A stretch of DNA of 23,281 nt from Pseudomonadota bacterium (GTDB lineage Bacteria; Pseudomonadota; Alphaproteobacteria; Rhizobiales; Xanthobacteraceae): contig JAKAMD010000010.1 in NCBI GenBank assembly GCA_021823875.1, positions 1 to 23,281 of the forward strand, given 5' to 3'. Numbering within the stretch: position 1 is the stretch's first letter; each line of letters opens with the position of its first letter. Below the pieces are notes generated by a model. It saw nothing but the letters and a program-made list of their open reading frames with translations. It did no database searches and was not told the origin of the DNA. The position numbers and the translations under genes are program-made. This document shows positions 1-8,030 of this stretch, piece after piece.

Positions 1-1
1 G

Positions 2-588
<587 letters not shown>

Positions 589-592
<4 letters not shown>

Positions 593-1593
593 CGGTACCT
601 GCCGACAAGCCGCATCTGTCGCGCGAGCACATGCTCGCTCTCTTGAAGCAGATGATCCGCATCCGCCGCTTCGAGGAGAAATGCGCCGAGCTGTACACGC
701 GGGAGAAGATCCGCGGCTTCCTGCATCTCTACGACGGCGAAGAGGCGGTGGCGGTCGGCGTCATCCCGGTGCTCGATCAGCGCGACCACATTGTCGCGAC
801 CTATCGCGAGCACGGCCATGCGCTGGTGCGCGGCGTGCCGATGACCGCCGTGATGGCCGAGATGTACGGCAAGCAGGAAGGCTGCAGCCGCGGCCGCGGC
901 GGCTCCATGCACCTGTTCGACGCCGCCACCAATTTCCATGGCGGCAACGCCATCGTCGGCGGCGGCCTGCCGCTGGCAGTCGGGCTGGCGTTGGCCGAGC
1001 ACATGCGAGGCGGCGACGCCGTCACCGCGTGTTTCTTCGGGGAAGGCGCGGTGGCCGAGGGCGAATTCCACGAGAGCATGAATCTCGCGGCACTGTGGCA
1101 ACTGCCGGTGCTGTTCGTGTGCGAGAACAATCTCTACGCCATGGGCACCGCATTGGCGCTGTCGGAATCCGAAACGGATATCGAGCGCAAGGCGGCTTGC
1201 TACCGGATCGCTTCCGAAGCCGTCGATGGCATGGACGTGGTCGCCATCGAGGCGGCCGCCCGCCGGGCCGTCCATGCGGTGCGCGAGAGCCGCAAGCCCT
1301 ATTTCCTGGAATGCCGCACCTACCGCCTGCGGGCGCATTCGATGTTCGATGCCCAGCTCTATCGCGACAAAGCAGAGGTCGAGGCGTGGCGGCACAAGGA
1401 GCCGATCATTCGCTTCCAGACATGGCTGGAATCCAACCACATCATTCATGCGGACGACGTATCCCGCATCCAGGCGGAAGTCGACGCCGAAATAACCGAG
1501 GCGGTCGCTTTCGCTGAAGCGGGCACCTGGGAGCCGGTCGGTGAGCTCACCCGCTTCACCTATGCGGAAAGCGCTCCGCCTCCCGCGCGGTGA
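589..1593 (+). CDS. 2-oxoacid (pyruvate-type) dehydrogenase E1 component, alpha subunit
   Basis: A 334-residue thiamine-diphosphate enzyme subunit that, with the beta subunit, decarboxylates a 2-oxoacid and passes the acyl group to lipoyl-E2. The start is ATG at 589, overlapping the upstream stop, with GAGGAG just before it. Family marks include IRRFEEK (residues 25-31), YREHGHAL (72-79), RGRGGSMHLF (101-110), the ThDP/Mg motif GEG (151-153) ending in CENN (178-181), and RAHSMFD (248-254). Two differences from textbook PDH E1alpha are visible: the Mg-binding GDG is GEG, and the usual GHSxSDP loop reads AHSMFDA. The length is short but normal for bacterial alpha subunits of the PDH/acetoin dehydrogenase type. 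Pyruvate is the likeliest substrate; acetoin or another 2-oxoacid is possible. Confidence 0.9.
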
Positions 1594-1599
1594 AGTGCC

Positions 1600-2607
1600 A
1601 TGAAGCAAGAGACGGTCAAAGCCCAAATGATTGAGACGACCTATCGCGAAGCTGCGAAAGAAGCCATTCGCGATGCGATCAAACGTGACGAGCGCGTATT
1701 CCTGATGGGTGAGGATGTCGGCCGCTACGGCGGCTGCTATGCGGTGAGCAAGGGACTGCTCGCCGAATTCGGCCCGGAGAAGATTCGCGATACGCCGCTG
1801 TCGGAGTCCGGCTTCACCGGTGCCGGCATCGGCGCGGCCATGGCCGGCATGCGGCCGATCGTCGAAGTGATGACGGTGAATTTCAGCCTGCTGGCGCTCG
1901 ACCAAATTCTGAACACGGCGGCGACGGTGCGCCACATGTCTGGCAACCAGTTCGGCGTACCGGTGGTGATCCGCATGGCGACCGGCGCCGGCCGCCAACT
2001 CGCCGCCCAGCATTCGCACAGCCTGGAAGGCTGGTACGCGCATATTCCCGGCATCAAGGTGCTGGCGCCGGCAACACTGGAAGACGCCCGCGGCATGCTG
2101 TGGACCGCGCTCGAGGATCCCGACCCGGTGCTGATCTTCGAAAATGTCATGCTCTACAACATGAGCGGCACGCTCGCCGCCGATGCAGGGCCGGTCGATA
2201 TCGACAAGGCGGCGGTGCGCCGGCCGGGCCACGACATTTCCCTCATTACCTATGGCGGCTCGCTGTGGAAGACGCTGGAGGCGGCGACCTCGCTGGCGGC
2301 CGAGGGGATCGACGCCGAGGTGATCGACCTGCGCAGCTTAAGGCCGCTCGATGACGCCACCATCATGGCCTCGGTCGCCAAGACGCGGCGCGCGGTCATC
2401 GTCGACGAAGGCTGGCGCAGCGGCAGCCTGGCGGCGGAAATCGGCATGCGCATCGTCGAGCAGGCGTTCTGGGAACTCGATGCGCCGATCGGCCGGGTGT
2501 GCAGCGAGGAGGTGCCGATCCCCTATCCGCGCCATCTGGAAAATGCGTCGATCCCGCAAGCACCGAAAATCGTGGCGGCCGCCAAGGCGGTCCTCGGCCG
2601 CGCGTGA
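1600..2607 (+). CDS. 2-oxoacid (pyruvate-type) dehydrogenase E1 component, beta subunit
   Basis: A 335-residue transketolase-like beta subunit that completes the E1 heterotetramer. Typical features are MGEDVGRYGG near the N-terminus (catalytic Glu of the GED motif), DTPLSESGFTGAGIGAAMAG, the FNFS-like VNFSLLALDQ, AAQHSHSLEGWY, and the C-terminal transketolase domain with VIDLRSLRPLDD and VDEGWRSG. The match to mitochondrial and bacterial PDH E1beta is strong throughout. Only six bases separate it from the alpha gene. ATG at 1600 has a poor ribosome site; ATG at 1627 (MIETTYREA) matches where family members usually begin and may be the real start. Confidence 0.92.
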   Translation: MKQETVKAQMIETTYREAAKEAIRDAIKRDERVFLMGEDVGRYGGCYAVSKGLLAEFGPEKIRDTPLSESGFTGAGIGAAMAGMRPIVEVMTVNFSLLALDQILNTAATVRHMSGNQFGVPVVIRMATGAGRQLAAQHSHSLEGWYAHIPGIKVLAPATLEDARGMLWTALEDPDPVLIFENVMLYNMSGTLAADAGPVDIDKAAVRRPGHDISLITYGGSLWKTLEAATSLAAEGIDAEVIDLRSLRPLDDATIMASVAKTRRAVIVDEGWRSGSLAAEIGMRIVEQAFWELDAPIGRVCSEEVPIPYPRHLENASIPQAPKIVAAAKAVLGRA

Positions 2608-2615
2608 GGTGAGCC

Positions 2616-3794
2616 GTGGCCGAATTCCGCATGCCCTCGCTCGGTGCCGACATGGAGGCCGGCACGCTGGTGGAATGGCTGGTGAAGCCCGGCGATCACG
2701 TCAAGCGCGGCGACATCGTCGCGGTGGTCGAGACACAGAAAGGCGCCATCGAGATCGAAACCTTCGAGACGGGCCGGATCGAAAAATTCCTGGTCGATCT
2801 CAACAGCAAGGTGCCGGTGGGGACTCCGCTAGCCGAGATTTGGGCTGAGGGCGAAGCCGAACCGGTCGTGGCGGCTGCAGCCCCGCCGGTCACGCCGGCC
2901 GCGCGCCCGCTTGCTGCGCCAGCGCCTCTCATTACACCTTCACCACCGGTCGTTCCGAGCGCTGTTGGCATGCGCGCCTCGCCGGCGGCGCGCCGGCTTG
3001 CCAAGGAGCGCCACATCGATCTGTCCACGGTCACCGGCAGCGGTCCGGCCGGTGCGATCATCTATGCCGACGTCGAGCGCCTCGGCGCGGCCGGTGCAGC
3101 CCCGGAACGAAAACGCGCGCCAGGGCTCGATCTCAATGCCATGCGCGTCGCCATCGCGGCCGCGATGGCGCGCTCGAAGCGGGAAATCCCACATTATTAT
3201 TTGGAGCATCAAGTCGATGTGACGGCCTGCGAGCAATGGCTGACCGCGCACAATACGACTTTGCCGCCGGACAACCGCTTGCTGTTCGGTGCGCTCACCA
3301 TCAAGGCGGTCGCCTTGGCGACGCGCCGCTTTCCCGCTTTCAACGGATTCTACCGCGACAATAAGTTCGAACCGGCGCAGGCGGTCCATATCGGCGTCGC
3401 CATATCCATTCGCGGCGGCGGGCTGGCAGCGCCGGCGCTGCACGATGCCGATCGAATTTCACTCGATGAACTGATGGCCAGCATGCGCGATTTGGTACAG
3501 CGCACGCGTGCTGGCCGTATTCGTGGTTCGGAGATGTCAGACCCGACGATTACGGTTTCCAGCCTCGGCGAGCGCGGGGTCGAGGCGTTGTACGGCGTCA
3601 TCTATCCGCCGCAGGTAGCGATTGTCGGATTCGGCAAGGTGGTGGAACGGCCCTGGGTCATTGACGGCGCCATCGGGCCGCGCTCGGTGGTCACCATGAC
3701 GCTCGCCGCCGATCATCGGGTGAGCGATGGGCATGCGGGCGCCTTGTTCCTGGCCGAGATCGGCAAGCTGTTGCAGGAGCCGGACAAGCTATGA
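2616..3794 (+). CDS. Dihydrolipoamide acyltransferase (E2) of a 2-oxoacid dehydrogenase complex
   Basis: A 392-residue E2 that accepts the acyl group from E1 on a swinging lipoyl arm and transfers it to CoA. It starts at GTG 2616, preceded by GAGGTGAG. Order of domains: one lipoyl domain (about 1-77) with the lipoyl lysine K42 in ETQKGAIEI; an Ala/Pro-rich linker (about 80-112); a peripheral subunit-binding domain (about 115-152, with SPAARRLAKERHIDL); and the catalytic domain to the end, with the active-site HxxxDG motif as DHRVSDG. The residues around the lipoyl lysine (QKG instead of the common DKA) set it apart from housekeeping PDH E2. It overlaps the acyl carrier protein gene by four bases. 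No E3 (dihydrolipoamide dehydrogenase) gene is in the window, so E3 must come from elsewhere. Confidence 0.92.
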   Translation: MAEFRMPSLGADMEAGTLVEWLVKPGDHVKRGDIVAVVETQKGAIEIETFETGRIEKFLVDLNSKVPVGTPLAEIWAEGEAEPVVAAAAPPVTPAARPLAAPAPLITPSPPVVPSAVGMRASPAARRLAKERHIDLSTVTGSGPAGAIIYADVERLGAAGAAPERKRAPGLDLNAMRVAIAAAMARSKREIPHYYLEHQVDVTACEQWLTAHNTTLPPDNRLLFGALTIKAVALATRRFPAFNGFYRDNKFEPAQAVHIGVAISIRGGGLAAPALHDADRISLDELMASMRDLVQRTRAGRIRGSEMSDPTITVSSLGERGVEALYGVIYPPQVAIVGFGKVVERPWVIDGAIGPRSVVTMTLAADHRVSDGHAGALFLAEIGKLLQEPDKL

Positions 3795-4048
3795 ACGACA
3801 TCGATATTCGCAAGATTGTGAAAGAAGAGCTCAATAACATTGCGCCTGAGGTTGATATGGATCATATCGAACCGACGGCAGATTTGCGCGAGGCCATGGA
3901 CATCGACTCCATGGACTTCTTGAACTTCATTACCGCGGTGACCCATCGGCTCAGCATAGATATTCCCGAGGTCGACTATCCCAAGCTCGTCACGCTCAAC
4001 GGAGCGGTCGCTTATATCGGGGCAAAACTGCGATCGAGCGGGCGTTAA
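3791..4048 (+). CDS. Acyl carrier protein-like protein
   Basis: An 85-residue acidic protein with the acyl carrier protein fold signature: helix 1, then AMDIDSMDFLNFI, in which Ser40 of the D-S-M triplet is the expected 4'-phosphopantetheine site. The start ATG at 3791 overlaps the E2 stop (ATGA), with an AGGAG-type site a little upstream. It is the last gene of the dehydrogenase operon. Carrier proteins are known from fatty acid, polyketide and nonribosomal pathways; none of those enzymes are next to it here. The coupling suggests that it receives or presents an acyl group handled by the neighbouring synthetase or E2 (inference). It is distinct from the housekeeping fatty-acid AcpP, whose motif is normally DSLD. 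Confidence 0.85.
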   Translation: MNDIDIRKIVKEELNNIAPEVDMDHIEPTADLREAMDIDSMDFLNFITAVTHRLSIDIPEVDYPKLVTLNGAVAYIGAKLRSSGR

Positions 4049-4113
4049 TCTTGTCGCATGAGGCGACGGCAAGGTCCGGCAGGAAACAAAGGTGGCGATA
4101 GCGGCGCCAAATC

Positions 4114-4129
4114 GGCCTCAAAGGAGGCC
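4114..4129. terminator. Possible hairpin between convergent operons
   Basis: GGCCTC-AAAG-GAGGCC forms a perfect 6-bp stem in the 134-base gap between the end of the acyl carrier protein gene and the end of the convergent acyltransferase gene. There is no T-run on either side, so if it ends transcription it would be weak or factor-dependent. Confidence 0.3.
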
Positions 4130-4182
4130 TGCCGGCACGACACGCAGCCGGCGCTCAAGCCGTCCAACGCCCTGCCTTCATA

Positions 4183-5397
4183 TCAACCAAGCCGCGCTTG
4201 CAGCTTCTGAAGCGCTTCCAGCACCGATTTATTTTGCTTGATGTTACGCTTGATCCGAAGCCACGACGACATCGCCAAGGCATAGGCGCGTCCCTTGAGG
4301 GTCACCCCGACAAGCGTGTCGAACAACGGCTCCGACTGATCGCACCACGACGATTTATAACGCGCCTCGCCAATCCCGAGATCGAAGCTGTTGTAACCCC
4401 GATCGCACATCGCCTGCATCATCGTCATCAGCAGCAAGTCACCGGGGCTCGTGCGGGCAATATCCGGATCTTGGTCGAATGAGTTGATCATCGCGTGGAA
4501 ACGGCCGCGGTGGGGCGCACCCGCATAAACCGCAACGATGCGGTCGCCGGCGGCGAGCGCATGCAATTCAATGGCGGGGTTTCCGGTCGCGAGACCATCG
4601 AGACAGCCGCGCAAGAAGAATTGCCGCGTCGACGGCTCTTCGAATTCGCTGGAAATATTTTTCTGCCTGAAGCGTTCCAGCTTCTGTTCAAAGAATGCAT
4701 TCAGGATGCGCGCGACCTCGTCGGGATTGCGCGCCACGACATGCGTGACCGGCCCCGCTTCGGAAAGTTTCTTCCACTTCTTGCGAAGCTTCTTGCGGGC
4801 GTCTCCCGACAGCCGCTGCTTGATGAAATCTTCAGTGCCTGGATAGAGCGTCGCGCTGTGGCACTCGCTCGGGCTGCGCTGATGGCGCAACAAAGCGAAA
4901 GGATTTGCAACGCCTTCCCAGCTCATCGGCTGATTGATCAGCACGAAGGCGTCCGGCCTTTGACGAGTTTTCCTGGCGATCCTGTGCAACAACGACACGA
5001 TATCGGCCTTGTCCAAGCGCGTTTGCGGGCGGATCAAAGCGAGATTCGAATTCGAATCCCCGCCGCCGAGGAAGGTGACCGCCCGTATGCCCCGGCGCTC
5101 GGAAACGCCGAAGGGAAACAGCGCCATTGGCTCGTCGTTGGCTCCGTAGGCCACCGCGATCAACGGCGCGACACCGAGGCGCCGGCCGACGATATCGATC
5201 CAGGGCAGCAGCCATTTTTGGGTCTGATAAACGGAGGCCGGCGCGATCGTTTCAAGCTCGCTCCAGGCCACCGCGGCATCCGCCGGGTTCTCGAACACCT
5301 CAATGCGTCCGAGTTGACTCGCCCCTTGCCGCCGCTCAATGCCCGCTGTCGCGCCGCATCGGCCGTCGGCCGGTAAAATCGAGGCCGTGTTGGTCAT
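4183..5397 (-). CDS. GNAT/FemAB-like acyltransferase (BioF2/CelD-type, Acetyltransf_6 family)
   Basis: A 404-residue protein with the layout of the Acetyltransf_6 (CelD/BioF2-like) group: a first GNAT-like half (about 35-175), a basic hinge GDARKKLRKKWKKLSEAGPV, and a second half with SPGDLLLMTMMQAMCDRGY followed by FDLGIGEARYKSSWC. Family members transfer acyl or aminoacyl groups and often sit in exopolysaccharide loci. The substrate here is unknown. ATG at 5397 is chosen because it overlaps the stop of the upstream gene (ATGA); the same frame is open further upstream, but that part lies inside the other gene. The coupling implies a joint function with the duplicated Cys-domain protein. It is cytosolic, with no signal peptide or membrane segment seen. 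Confidence 0.8.
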   Translation of the reverse strand: MTNTASILPADGRCGATAGIERRQGASQLGRIEVFENPADAAVAWSELETIAPASVYQTQKWLLPWIDIVGRRLGVAPLIAVAYGANDEPMALFPFGVSERRGIRAVTFLGGGDSNSNLALIRPQTRLDKADIVSLLHRIARKTRQRPDAFVLINQPMSWEGVANPFALLRHQRSPSECHSATLYPGTEDFIKQRLSGDARKKLRKKWKKLSEAGPVTHVVARNPDEVARILNAFFEQKLERFRQKNISSEFEEPSTRQFFLRGCLDGLATGNPAIELHALAAGDRIVAVYAGAPHRGRFHAMINSFDQDPDIARTSPGDLLLMTMMQAMCDRGYNSFDLGIGEARYKSSWCDQSEPLFDTLVGVTLKGRAYALAMSSWLRIKRNIKQNKSVLEALQKLQARLG

Positions 5398-6437
5398 GCG
5401 GAACCGTCCGGCCGCGCCGCCAGGGACGGTACGCGCTCCAGCCAATCCTCCCGCCAAAACCAGTAATTGTTGCGCGGACAGCTCTTGGCACACAGGCCTT
5501 GGCATGTGAGCCGTTTCAACGCCACCGTATTGGTGAGCGGGATCATCTTTCCGGTTTCCTCATGGATCATCCTGCTGACAGGAGCATCCATCTGGAAATA
5601 CTTGCCGGTATATTCCGTCATCTCCGGTTCAAACAGGAGACCACGGTTGCGACTGGCCGGATCGAGAGTCTTTTCTATTTCTTCACGCGACTTGACCCGC
5701 ACCCATTCGCCAGGCTGCAGATTCAAGTCGCTCTTGGTCGATTTCGATTTTTCTCCGGTGAGCCGGCCCACCTCTTTGAAGCCAAGCGCTTTGCGCGCCA
5801 TGTTAAAGAGCGCCAGGGCGACAATCTGGACAAAGCGATTGACCGAAAGCTCGCCGTCTCGAACCTGGGAAATAAACGGCAACATATTCCAGCTCGGCAG
5901 ATCGGCGGTCGCCGTCGCCAGTTCGGTCGATTGGCACAGATATCGATCGCCAACGCGGGTTGGCAGGTCTTTCAAGGCATTCGTCGATTTCGATGATGGC
6001 GGAATGATCGAAGGTGCGTCGGTGGCCTCAACGGGCTTGAGCCACGCCTCCTTCCAGAACATCAGGCATCGCCGCTCGCATCCGTCATGCGCGGCGCCGT
6101 CGCAACGAACATCCTCAAGGAAAACCGTATCCTGCAGGCGCCGCAGACCGTGACCCTCCACACAGGTGATGTCGGCGCGACGGTCGACACGAAAGCGTTG
6201 GCCGCAAAGCTTGGCCATTTCCGGCATGAATGGAAGGCCATCCAGCTTGCCGTCGGCGTCAAGCGTCGCGGCGATCTCGGGCGCACTTCGAACCTCGACC
6301 AGCTGACCGCGCACCAGGCGCGTGCGGGCGTCTTGAGGGGTAGCAACCGGCTGCGCGCGGGTCGGCATGGCCGTATTGGGGCCCTCGCGAAGATAGACGC
6401 CGGACCGCCCGCCAAGGGTCGTCGGGATGTTCGACAT
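5394..6437 (-). CDS. Conserved-looking protein with two copies of a Cys-containing domain; function unknown
   Basis: A 347-residue soluble protein of no recognised function. It contains an internal duplication: residues about 44-136 and 243-336 share the pattern G-x-V-x-V-x-S-x-x-E-I-x-x-T-L-D, then LPFMPEM / LLFEPEM, a G-x-x-F stretch, a Cys cluster, and FWKEAWL / FWREDWL. The Cys residues are C92, C112, C120 and C124 in copy 1 and C312, C316 and C320 in copy 2, so each copy could bind a metal (inference). The linker (about 140-240) has a short hydrophobic stretch, FVQIVALALFNMA. The start ATG at 6437 has GGAG eight bases upstream. It is the first gene of a two-gene coupled unit with the acyltransferase. 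Weak resemblance to unnamed rhizobial proteins is recalled, not verified. Confidence 0.75.
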   Translation of the reverse strand: MSNIPTTLGGRSGVYLREGPNTAMPTRAQPVATPQDARTRLVRGQLVEVRSAPEIAATLDADGKLDGLPFMPEMAKLCGQRFRVDRRADITCVEGHGLRRLQDTVFLEDVRCDGAAHDGCERRCLMFWKEAWLKPVEATDAPSIIPPSSKSTNALKDLPTRVGDRYLCQSTELATATADLPSWNMLPFISQVRDGELSVNRFVQIVALALFNMARKALGFKEVGRLTGEKSKSTKSDLNLQPGEWVRVKSREEIEKTLDPASRNRGLLFEPEMTEYTGKYFQMDAPVSRMIHEETGKMIPLTNTVALKRLTCQGLCAKSCPRNNYWFWREDWLERVPSLAARPDGSA

Positions 6438-6758
6438 TGATCTTACTCCAGCGCTGCAAACCCATAATTTTCTTGATCATCTTGAGAATGATCGCCTGGG
6501 ATTCAACGCGATATTCTGTACAATCCGGTTTATTCGGAAACATATATAACTATTTAGCTTAACGAAGCGTCGCGTTAACGATGATGCGCGCCATTAATGC
6601 ACGCGAGACGCAAGTCCGTGATGGTAAATGCGCGAGCGACGGTAGCCGAGTGAGGCAGACGAATATACCAAGCCCACTCGATGCAGCGCACCAACCAGAC
6701 CGGGCAAGGCCTTCGCCATTCTCAATCAAACGAGACGACGACAAGCCGCCGAACAACC
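6438..6758. other. Intergenic region with AT-rich tract and inverted repeat
   Basis: This 321-base gap lies between the 3' end of the glycosyltransferase gene and the start of the duplicated Cys-domain gene, both on the - strand. Short open frames here lack coding character. The part nearest the start (6460-6560) is much richer in A/T than its surroundings and contains the inverted repeat GATCAT-N7-ATGATC at 6475-6493. It is the likely promoter region of the Cys-domain/acyltransferase pair. No clear -35/-10 pair could be chosen. Confidence 0.45.
6475..6493 (-). promoter_or_regulatory. Inverted repeat, possible operator upstream of the duplicated Cys-domain gene
   Basis: GATCAT-N7-ATGATC is a perfect 6+6 inverted repeat 38 bases upstream of the ATG at 6437, in an AT-rich stretch. 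The geometry would suit a dimeric regulator or a leader hairpin. The regulator is unknown. Confidence 0.3.
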
Positions 6759-7892
6759 TCACGCCCGCAAATTGATACACGCATCGAGCAGCATTTTCGC
6801 GGTCTGGCTCCAGGTGAAACGGCGCGCCCGCTCGAGGCCGGCGCGCTTGAGACGCTCGCGCAACGCAGGATCGGTGTTCACATCTTGCATCAGCCGGCTG
6901 AGTGCGGCGACGTCGTCGATGCCGCATTGCAGAGCGGCATCGCCCGCGACTTCGGTCAAAGCTGGCTGATCGCTGATGATGACCGGGCAGCCGCAATTCA
7001 TGGCCTCCAGCGGCGGCAGGCCAAAACCTTCATAACGCGAGGGATAGACCAGCGCGAGCGCATGCTCATAGAGCGTGCGCAATTCGGCGTCGGACACATA
7101 GCCGATCGTGCGGACATTGGCCGAATCGATGGCGGCAAAATGGCCATGCACCGAATCGTTGCGCTGGCCGGTCAGGATCAGCTGCGTATCGCCCAGATTG
7201 GCGCGTTGGAAGGCTTGCAGCAGAACATTGATATTCTTGTTGATGCTGACGACGCCGACGCCGAGCAGATAGTTCTTGCCGCGCAATCCCAGCCGGTCCA
7301 GCACCGCCGTATCGGCGGGCGTTGCGTTGATGTGATCGCCGCCTTCATAGCAGATCGGAATCTTGTCGATATCTACGCCGTACCATTTGCCGATCTCCTG
7401 GCGGGAGAATTCGGAAACGGTGACCGTCAGATCCGCGCGCCGGCACAAGCGCGGCATGAGAAACCCATAGGCGGCGCGGAACGACGCGGAAAAATTATCA
7501 GGCACCGCACGCACGGTCGCGTCATGTACAACGACGACCTGACGCCGCGTGACCAGCGGGCCCAGCATGCAGAGATTGAGCAAAGTCTGCCCCCTGGCGT
7601 GCAACGGAAATTCCAGCTGTTCCCACGCATAGCCGGAGAGAAATCCGACGCGGCGCAGCGGGATATTCCTGGTCGGAAAGTCGCGCGCCTGCGGCGGCGC
7701 CATGATCGTGATGCGCCTCTGCAACGCGCGATAGGCGTCGGTTCCGACGTGGGCGTCGATCGCCTTCACGGTTTCGATGGCGAATCGCTGAACCCCGTTG
7801 GTTTTTTGCGTCAGAAACCGACCGTTGATCGCGATGCTCGGTACCGTGTTCCGATTGAGATTGTCAGCGTCCATGTCGCCCATCATTGGCAT
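6759..7892 (-). CDS. Glycosyltransferase, family 4-like (GT-B fold)
   Basis: A 377-residue enzyme that transfers a sugar from a nucleotide donor, probably during assembly of a surface polysaccharide. N-terminal marks are INGRFLTQKTNGVQRFAIE (acceptor-side domain) and VVVHDATVRAVPDNF. The C-terminal donor-binding domain begins near LLGVGVVSINKNINVLLQAF and carries YPSRYEGFGLPPLEAM, containing the E-x7-E motif typical of retaining GT4 enzymes. The length is normal. ATG at 7892 lacks a good ribosome site; ATG at 7874 (MDADNLN) is a credible alternative. It lies alone between two gaps, on the same strand as the acyltransferase pair. The sugar (mannose-like enzymes are common in this group) cannot be told from sequence alone. 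Confidence 0.88.
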   Translation of the reverse strand: MPMMGDMDADNLNRNTVPSIAINGRFLTQKTNGVQRFAIETVKAIDAHVGTDAYRALQRRITIMAPPQARDFPTRNIPLRRVGFLSGYAWEQLEFPLHARGQTLLNLCMLGPLVTRRQVVVVHDATVRAVPDNFSASFRAAYGFLMPRLCRRADLTVTVSEFSRQEIGKWYGVDIDKIPICYEGGDHINATPADTAVLDRLGLRGKNYLLGVGVVSINKNINVLLQAFQRANLGDTQLILTGQRNDSVHGHFAAIDSANVRTIGYVSDAELRTLYEHALALVYPSRYEGFGLPPLEAMNCGCPVIISDQPALTEVAGDAALQCGIDDVAALSRLMQDVNTDPALRERLKRAGLERARRFTWSQTAKMLLDACINLRA

Positions 7893-7971
7893 TCGGGAGC
7901 GAACGATGCTGCCGCCGATACTTTTATGATCTGGTGTCGATTGGCGGATTTTGGCGGCTTTTGAGTGAAAA

Positions 7972-7999
7972 GGTATAATTTTGGTTCACACGCCGCCAA
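7972..7999 (-). promoter_or_regulatory. Candidate promoter for the glycosyltransferase gene, within an inverted repeat
   Basis: Read on the - strand, TTGGCG (7999-7994) is followed after 16 bases by TATACC (7977-7972), about 80 bases upstream of the start at 7892. The -35 copy is one arm of the inverted repeat TTTGGCGGC/GCCGCCAAA (7950-7958 and 7992-8000). The other arm gives a + strand TTGGCG-N17-TATAAT pairing over the same core. Confidence 0.35.
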
Positions 8000-8030
8000 A
8001 TTCACCGCCGGTCAACCGGCTTGGCTCGTC

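Noticed and set aside
6259..6543. A 94-residue - strand frame across the start of the duplicated Cys-domain gene
   Set aside because: Only its first ~30 residues lie outside that gene, and the rest is out of frame with a well-supported protein that has its own GGAG site.
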